A DNA stretch of 15,956 nucleotides from an uncultured Anaerolineaceae bacterium (GTDB lineage Bacteria; Chloroflexota; Anaerolineae; Promineifilales; Promineifilaceae): positions 1-15,956 of the forward strand of contig CALBTC010000045.1 of assembly GCA_937967805.1 (NCBI GenBank), in the 5' to 3' direction. A program made the position numbers and the translations under genes. Shown one piece after another: positions 13,301-15,956 of this stretch (positions within the stretch are counted from its first letter, which is position 1; each line of letters opens with the position of its first letter). Below the pieces are notes generated by a model. That model was not told the DNA's origin and searched no databases. It was given only the letters and a program-made list of their open reading frames with translations.

Positions 13301-13362
13301 GAGCAGGAATCAATGATAACCTCGCTGTGGCGAGGTTTTTGTTGTTATCATCCATTGCTCCT
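13301..13362 (+). terminator. Strong intrinsic terminator after khpA
   Basis: AACCTCGC (13318-13325) pairs perfectly with GCGAGGTT (13330-13337) around a TGTG loop, followed by TTTTTGTT. Outer arms ATGATAAC (13313-13320) and GTTATCAT (13344-13351), plus partly matched GAGCA/TGCTC sequence, extend it to a long dyad. It closes the rpsP-khpA transcript. Confidence 0.85.
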
Positions 13363-13430
13363 GTGAAAACAGCCTCACGCAAAGTCGCTAAGACCGTTTA
13401 GCGCACTTGGCGGCTTGGTGTGAAATTTTC
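13363..13430. repeat. Dispersed repeat, copy 2 (GCCTCACGCAAAGTCGC)
   Basis: The exact 18-mer AGCCTCACGCAAAGTCGC (13371-13388) is shared with 2081-2098, with similar flanks. Here the element continues with the partly inverse CTTGGCGGCTTGGTGTGA, so this copy looks more complete. The rest of the gap up to rimM shows nothing further that I can name. Confidence 0.7.
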
Positions 13431-13490
13431 ATTCATGGTGTTGAGCTTGCACTCATGTTGTCTCTTCTGAAAAAGTGAGCCGTTGAACGC

Positions 13491-14039
13491 GTGATTATGA
13501 GCAAGAAAAAATCATTGAGACCATCGTCAGGTGAAGAAACTGAATTTATTGTGATTGGTGAGATCACCAAGCCGCATGGCGTTCGGGGCGAGATGCGGGT
13601 GAAGCCACACACCGACGAACCGGTGCGGTTTACCCGGCTGAAGCAGGTGTACGTGGGTGAAGCGTCGCCGCGCCTGATGGCCGTGGAGAAGGCACGGCTG
13701 CACCAGGGGATGATCCTGCTCAAGTTAACGGCCGTAAACGACCGAACCACCGCCGAAGCGTTGCGCGGCGAATGGCTGATGGTGCCGGAAGCCGAAGCGC
13801 TGCCCCTGGAAGAAGGTGAATATTTTCTCTTCCAGCTAGAGGGTTTAGCCGTAGAAACGGCCGAGGGCGAGGCGTTGGGCACCCTGGTCAGCGTTATCGA
13901 GACCGGGGCCAATAACGTTTTTGTAGTGGAAGGTGAACAAGGCGAACTGCTCCTGCCCGACATTGATGAAGTGGTGCAGGAGATTGATTTTGCAAACGGC
14001 CGTATGTTGGTGACCTTACTGCCGGGCCTGCGGCCGTAA
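13491..14039 (+). CDS. rimM: Ribosome maturation factor RimM
   Basis: RimM binds the 30S head (uS19) and assists late 30S assembly. It has 182 residues. The N-terminal RimM domain carries IGEITKPHGVRGEMRVKPHT, with the family's G-x-I-x-x-P-H-G-V-x-G-E signature (about 23-35). The C-terminal PRC-barrel half has YFLFQLEGLAVETAEGEALG, then GANNVFVVEG and ELLLPDIDEVVQEIDFANGR. The start may be GTG 13491 or ATG 13497, two codons later; neither has a strong SD, and an in-frame stop at 13476 excludes anything further upstream. A terminator separates it from khpA. trmD and rplS, its usual partners, do not follow. Confidence 0.95.
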   Translation: MIMSKKKSLRPSSGEETEFIVIGEITKPHGVRGEMRVKPHTDEPVRFTRLKQVYVGEASPRLMAVEKARLHQGMILLKLTAVNDRTTAEALRGEWLMVPEAEALPLEEGEYFLFQLEGLAVETAEGEALGTLVSVIETGANNVFVVEGEQGELLLPDIDEVVQEIDFANGRMLVTLLPGLRP

Positions 14040-14040
14040 T

Positions 14041-14120
14041 CGGTGGTCGGTAATCCGTTATCGGTAATCGGTTTAGACATTACCGCTTACCGATTACTGT
14101 TTACCGATTACGGACCACCG
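14041..14120. repeat. Large inverted repeat between rimM and dprA
   Basis: Two 32-nt arms (14041-14072 and 14089-14120) are inverted copies with 27 of 32 positions matching, around a 16-nt loop. The arms consist of GGTAATC-type units related to 10426-10458 and 12153-12178. It starts 2 nt after the rimM stop and could form a strong RNA hairpin or a DNA cruciform. Confidence 0.85.
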
Positions 14121-14135
14121 AAAAGTTTCTCTCAA

Positions 14136-14163
14136 TTGACAACCTCAATGGAAAAGGTATGCT
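14136..14163 (+). promoter_or_regulatory. Candidate promoter giving a leaderless dprA transcript
   Basis: TTGACA (14136-14141, a perfect -35) and TATGCT (14158-14163) are 16 bp apart. Transcription would begin about 7 nt after the -10, at or next to the dprA ATG (14170). This is prediction by consensus only. Confidence 0.35.
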
Positions 14164-14169
14164 TGGCTC

Positions 14170-15294
14170 ATGTCCGACCTGAAATATTGGCTTGGTTTTA
14201 ATTTGGTAAAAGGCATTGGTCCGGCCAAAGTACAGGCTCTGCTGGATTATTATGGCTCGCTGGCCAACGCCTGGCGGGCCAATGAATTTGAGCTGCAAAA
14301 GATCGGCCTGGACCGCCGCGCAATTCAAACATTTTTAGAGACGCGCCAGGAAGTGGATTTGGATGTGGCCCTGGCGCGCGTGGAGCAGGCGAGCGTGTCG
14401 CTGCTGACCTGGGAAATGTCCGCCTATCCCAATTACCTGCGCGAGATTCCTAATCCGCCGCCGCTGCTGTATTACCAGGGCGAACTACGCGAGCAAGACC
14501 AGTGGGCCGTGGCCGTGGTGGGCACGCGGCGGTTGACCAGCTACGGCCGTCAGGTCACGCAAGATTTGGTTGCCGGGCTGGTGCAAAACAACATTACCGT
14601 CGTCAGTGGGTTGGCGCGGGGGATTGATGCCATTGCCCATAAAACGGCCGTTGAACTCGGCGGACGTACTTTGGCAGTACTGGGCTCCGGCCTCGATTGT
14701 GTTTATCCGGCCGAGAACCGCACGTTAGCGCAAGAAATTGCGCAAGGCCAGGGGGCTATCATCAGCGAGTATGGCCTGGGCGTGCAGCCAGAAGCCAAGA
14801 ATTTTCCACCCCGAAATCGCATCATTAGCGGGCTTTCGTTGGGCGTGATCATCGTTGAAGCGGGTGAACGAAGCGGGGCGCTTATCACCACGAATTTTGC
14901 CCTGGAGCAAGACCGGGAAGTGTTCGCCGTGCCGGGCAACATCAACAGCCCGGTGAGCAAAGGACCTAACAAACTCATCCAGGAAGGGGCCAAGCTGGTG
15001 ATGCGGGTAGAGGATGTACTGGAAGAGTTGAATTTGCGCATGGTGGTGGAGCGAACGGCCGTGCAGATGGTGCTGCCGGAAACAGCCGAAGAAGTTGCGC
15101 TGTACACCAAGCTTTCTGCTCAGCCGGTCCATATCGACGAACTGAGCCGGGCCACGGGCCTGCCCAGCGCCCTGGTTAGCAGTACGCTGACATTAATGGA
15201 ACTTAAAGGGATGGTGCAGCAGGTGGGCGGCATGAACTATATTTTGCTCCGTGAAGATGGCCCGATTTACGACACAACAAAAGACAGCAAATGA
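14170..15294 (+). CDS. dprA: DNA-processing protein DprA
   Basis: DprA loads RecA onto incoming single-stranded DNA in natural transformation; it is also kept in many bacteria not known to be competent. It has 374 residues. The N-terminal helix-hairpin-helix/SAM-like part (LVKGIGPAKVQALLDYYGS) is followed by the Rossmann-like core with AVVGTRRLTSYG, VSGLARGIDAIAH (145-157), LGSGLDCVYP (171-180), FPPRNRIISGLS (212-223), EAGERSGALIT and AVPGNINSP, then a C-terminal winged-helix domain (about 310-365, VHIDELSRATGLPSALVSST). ATG 14170 is the only good in-frame start. AAGGT lies 11 nt upstream, which is long spacing, in line with a possible leaderless start. The GAGG over its stop codon serves the next gene. 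Confidence 0.96.
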   Translation: MSDLKYWLGFNLVKGIGPAKVQALLDYYGSLANAWRANEFELQKIGLDRRAIQTFLETRQEVDLDVALARVEQASVSLLTWEMSAYPNYLREIPNPPPLLYYQGELREQDQWAVAVVGTRRLTSYGRQVTQDLVAGLVQNNITVVSGLARGIDAIAHKTAVELGGRTLAVLGSGLDCVYPAENRTLAQEIAQGQGAIISEYGLGVQPEAKNFPPRNRIISGLSLGVIIVEAGERSGALITTNFALEQDREVFAVPGNINSPVSKGPNKLIQEGAKLVMRVEDVLEELNLRMVVERTAVQMVLPETAEEVALYTKLSAQPVHIDELSRATGLPSALVSSTLTLMELKGMVQQVGGMNYILLREDGPIYDTTKDSK

Positions 15295-15303
15295 GGATAA
15301 ATC

Positions 15304-15956
15304 ATGAAAATTATCATTTTTGCCGGCGGCTCTGGCCGGCGTTTGTGGCCTCTTAGCCGCAAAGCTTCTCCAAAACAATTTGAACCCATCATTGGCGATA
15401 AATCCACCCTGCGCCTGGCGGTGGATCGTGTGGCACCAAAGTATGGGGCAAAAAACATCTTCATTTCCACCAATGAGCGCTACGTAGATATGATTCGCAA
15501 GCAGTTGCCGGAATTGCCGCCGGAAAACGTGATTGGCGAACCTACCCGGCGTGACCTGGCTGCGGCCGTAGGCCTGGCAATGGCCCACCTGGCCCACGCC
15601 ATCCCTGAAGAGGTCGTGGAAAACGAGCCGGTCGCCATTTTGTGGGGCGACAATTACATGGACCAGGTAGACGTGTTCCGGCGCGTTCTTGAGGCAGCGG
15701 AGAAGCTAATCGCCGACGACAAGGCCAAAATTATCTTCATGGGCGAAACACCTCGTTTTGCCAACGATCAGCTAGGTTGGATTGGTTTGGGCGAAGAGAA
15801 GGGGGAGGTAAACGGCCGTCCTTTCTACGGCTTCAAATCACTCCGTTACCGGCCGCCTTTGGACGAGTGCAAAAAGATGTTTGCCGAAAAGACACATGTG
15901 TGGAATACTGGCTACTTCGTAACCACAATCGGTTTTGTGCGCAAACAGTACCAACA
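15304..15956 (+). CDS. Mannose-1-phosphate guanylyltransferase-like, 5' part
   Basis: A sugar-phosphate nucleotidyltransferase open at the window end: 217 complete codons are visible out of the roughly 350-360 usual for the family. The N-terminal nucleotide-binding signature GGSGRRLWPLSR (8-19) and PKQF (23-26) are diagnostic of the GDP-mannose pyrophosphorylase (ManC-like) group, which makes GDP-mannose for glycans. EPTRRDLAAA stands where EPxxRNTAPA is usual, and WGDNYM where the PADH-type motif is usual, so the protein is divergent and may use another sugar or nucleotide. The start is ATG 15304; GAGGA (15294-15298) gives a good SD and overlaps the dprA stop, so the genes are probably cotranscribed. 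Confidence 0.85.
   Translation, partial: MKIIIFAGGSGRRLWPLSRKASPKQFEPIIGDKSTLRLAVDRVAPKYGAKNIFISTNERYVDMIRKQLPELPPENVIGEPTRRDLAAAVGLAMAHLAHAIPEEVVENEPVAILWGDNYMDQVDVFRRVLEAAEKLIADDKAKIIFMGETPRFANDQLGWIGLGEEKGEVNGRPFYGFKSLRYRPPLDECKKMFAEKTHVWNTGYFVTTIGFVRKQYQ

Noticed and set aside
13433..14080. 215-codon - strand open frame
   Set aside because: It lies antisense over the whole of rimM, which has unmistakable family motifs; the antisense peptide is Ser-rich and unlike any family I know.

Overview
The window reads as chromosomal DNA of an Anaerolineae-type member of the Chloroflexota. The evidence is indirect: mid-50s %GC by eye; secreted proteins with Pro/Thr-rich stalks; a membrane-proximal stalk of the 'EVTREVEVTRQVEV' kind that is common in this class; an effector-associated (EAD1-like) domain protein; and intergenic gaps filled with palindromic dispersed repeats. 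No rRNA, tRNA or CRISPR array is visible.

Layout. (i) 1-2063, + strand: a terminator-like hairpin and a repeat, then an ABC exporter made of an ATPase (136-1008) and a six-helix permease (1005-1826, ATGA overlap), closely followed by a 70-residue B-box-like zinc protein. (ii) 2195-5498, - strand: smpB, then two tandem, paralogous, membrane-anchored carboxy-terminal processing peptidases (S41), both with the Ser/Lys/Gln catalytic set. (iii) 5499-5911: a 413-bp AT-rich divergent intergenic region with candidate promoters for both sides and a perfect 8-bp dyad next to a TATAAT box. (iv) 5912-8932, + strand: a 1006-residue surface protein with a GH3 (NagZ-like) catalytic domain, an Ig-like domain, two Pro/Thr-rich segments and three C-terminal membrane helices. 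(v) 9103-10425: a protein joining an N-terminal EAD1-like death-fold adaptor domain to a degenerate histidine kinase core. (vi) 10426-10817: no intact gene; it holds a fragment of an S9 prolyl oligopeptidase-like gene on the - strand, a terminator-like hairpin and a palindromic repeat. (vii) 10818-15294, + strand: a housekeeping run, ffh, rpsP (S16 with a very long acidic tail), khpA, rimM and dprA. The usual trmD and rplS do not follow rimM; dprA does. (viii) 15304-end: the 5' part of a mannose-1-phosphate guanylyltransferase-like gene, cut by the window edge.

How the genes relate. ffh, rpsP, khpA and rimM form a translation and protein-targeting cluster, and smpB (trans-translation) fits the same theme. 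The two S41 peptidases and the GH3 protein are envelope proteins transcribed divergently from a shared region and may serve cell-wall turnover (inference).

The strongest unusual signals are: (a) the palindromic octamer ACGGCCGT, which I count 31 times, all inside genes, against less than one expected, so it resembles the cyanobacterial HIP1 element; (b) the EAD1-like/degenerate kinase protein; (c) the repeat-containing acidic tail on ribosomal protein S16; (d) several different palindromic repeat families occupying most gaps between genes, one of which abuts the end of the S9 peptidase remnant.
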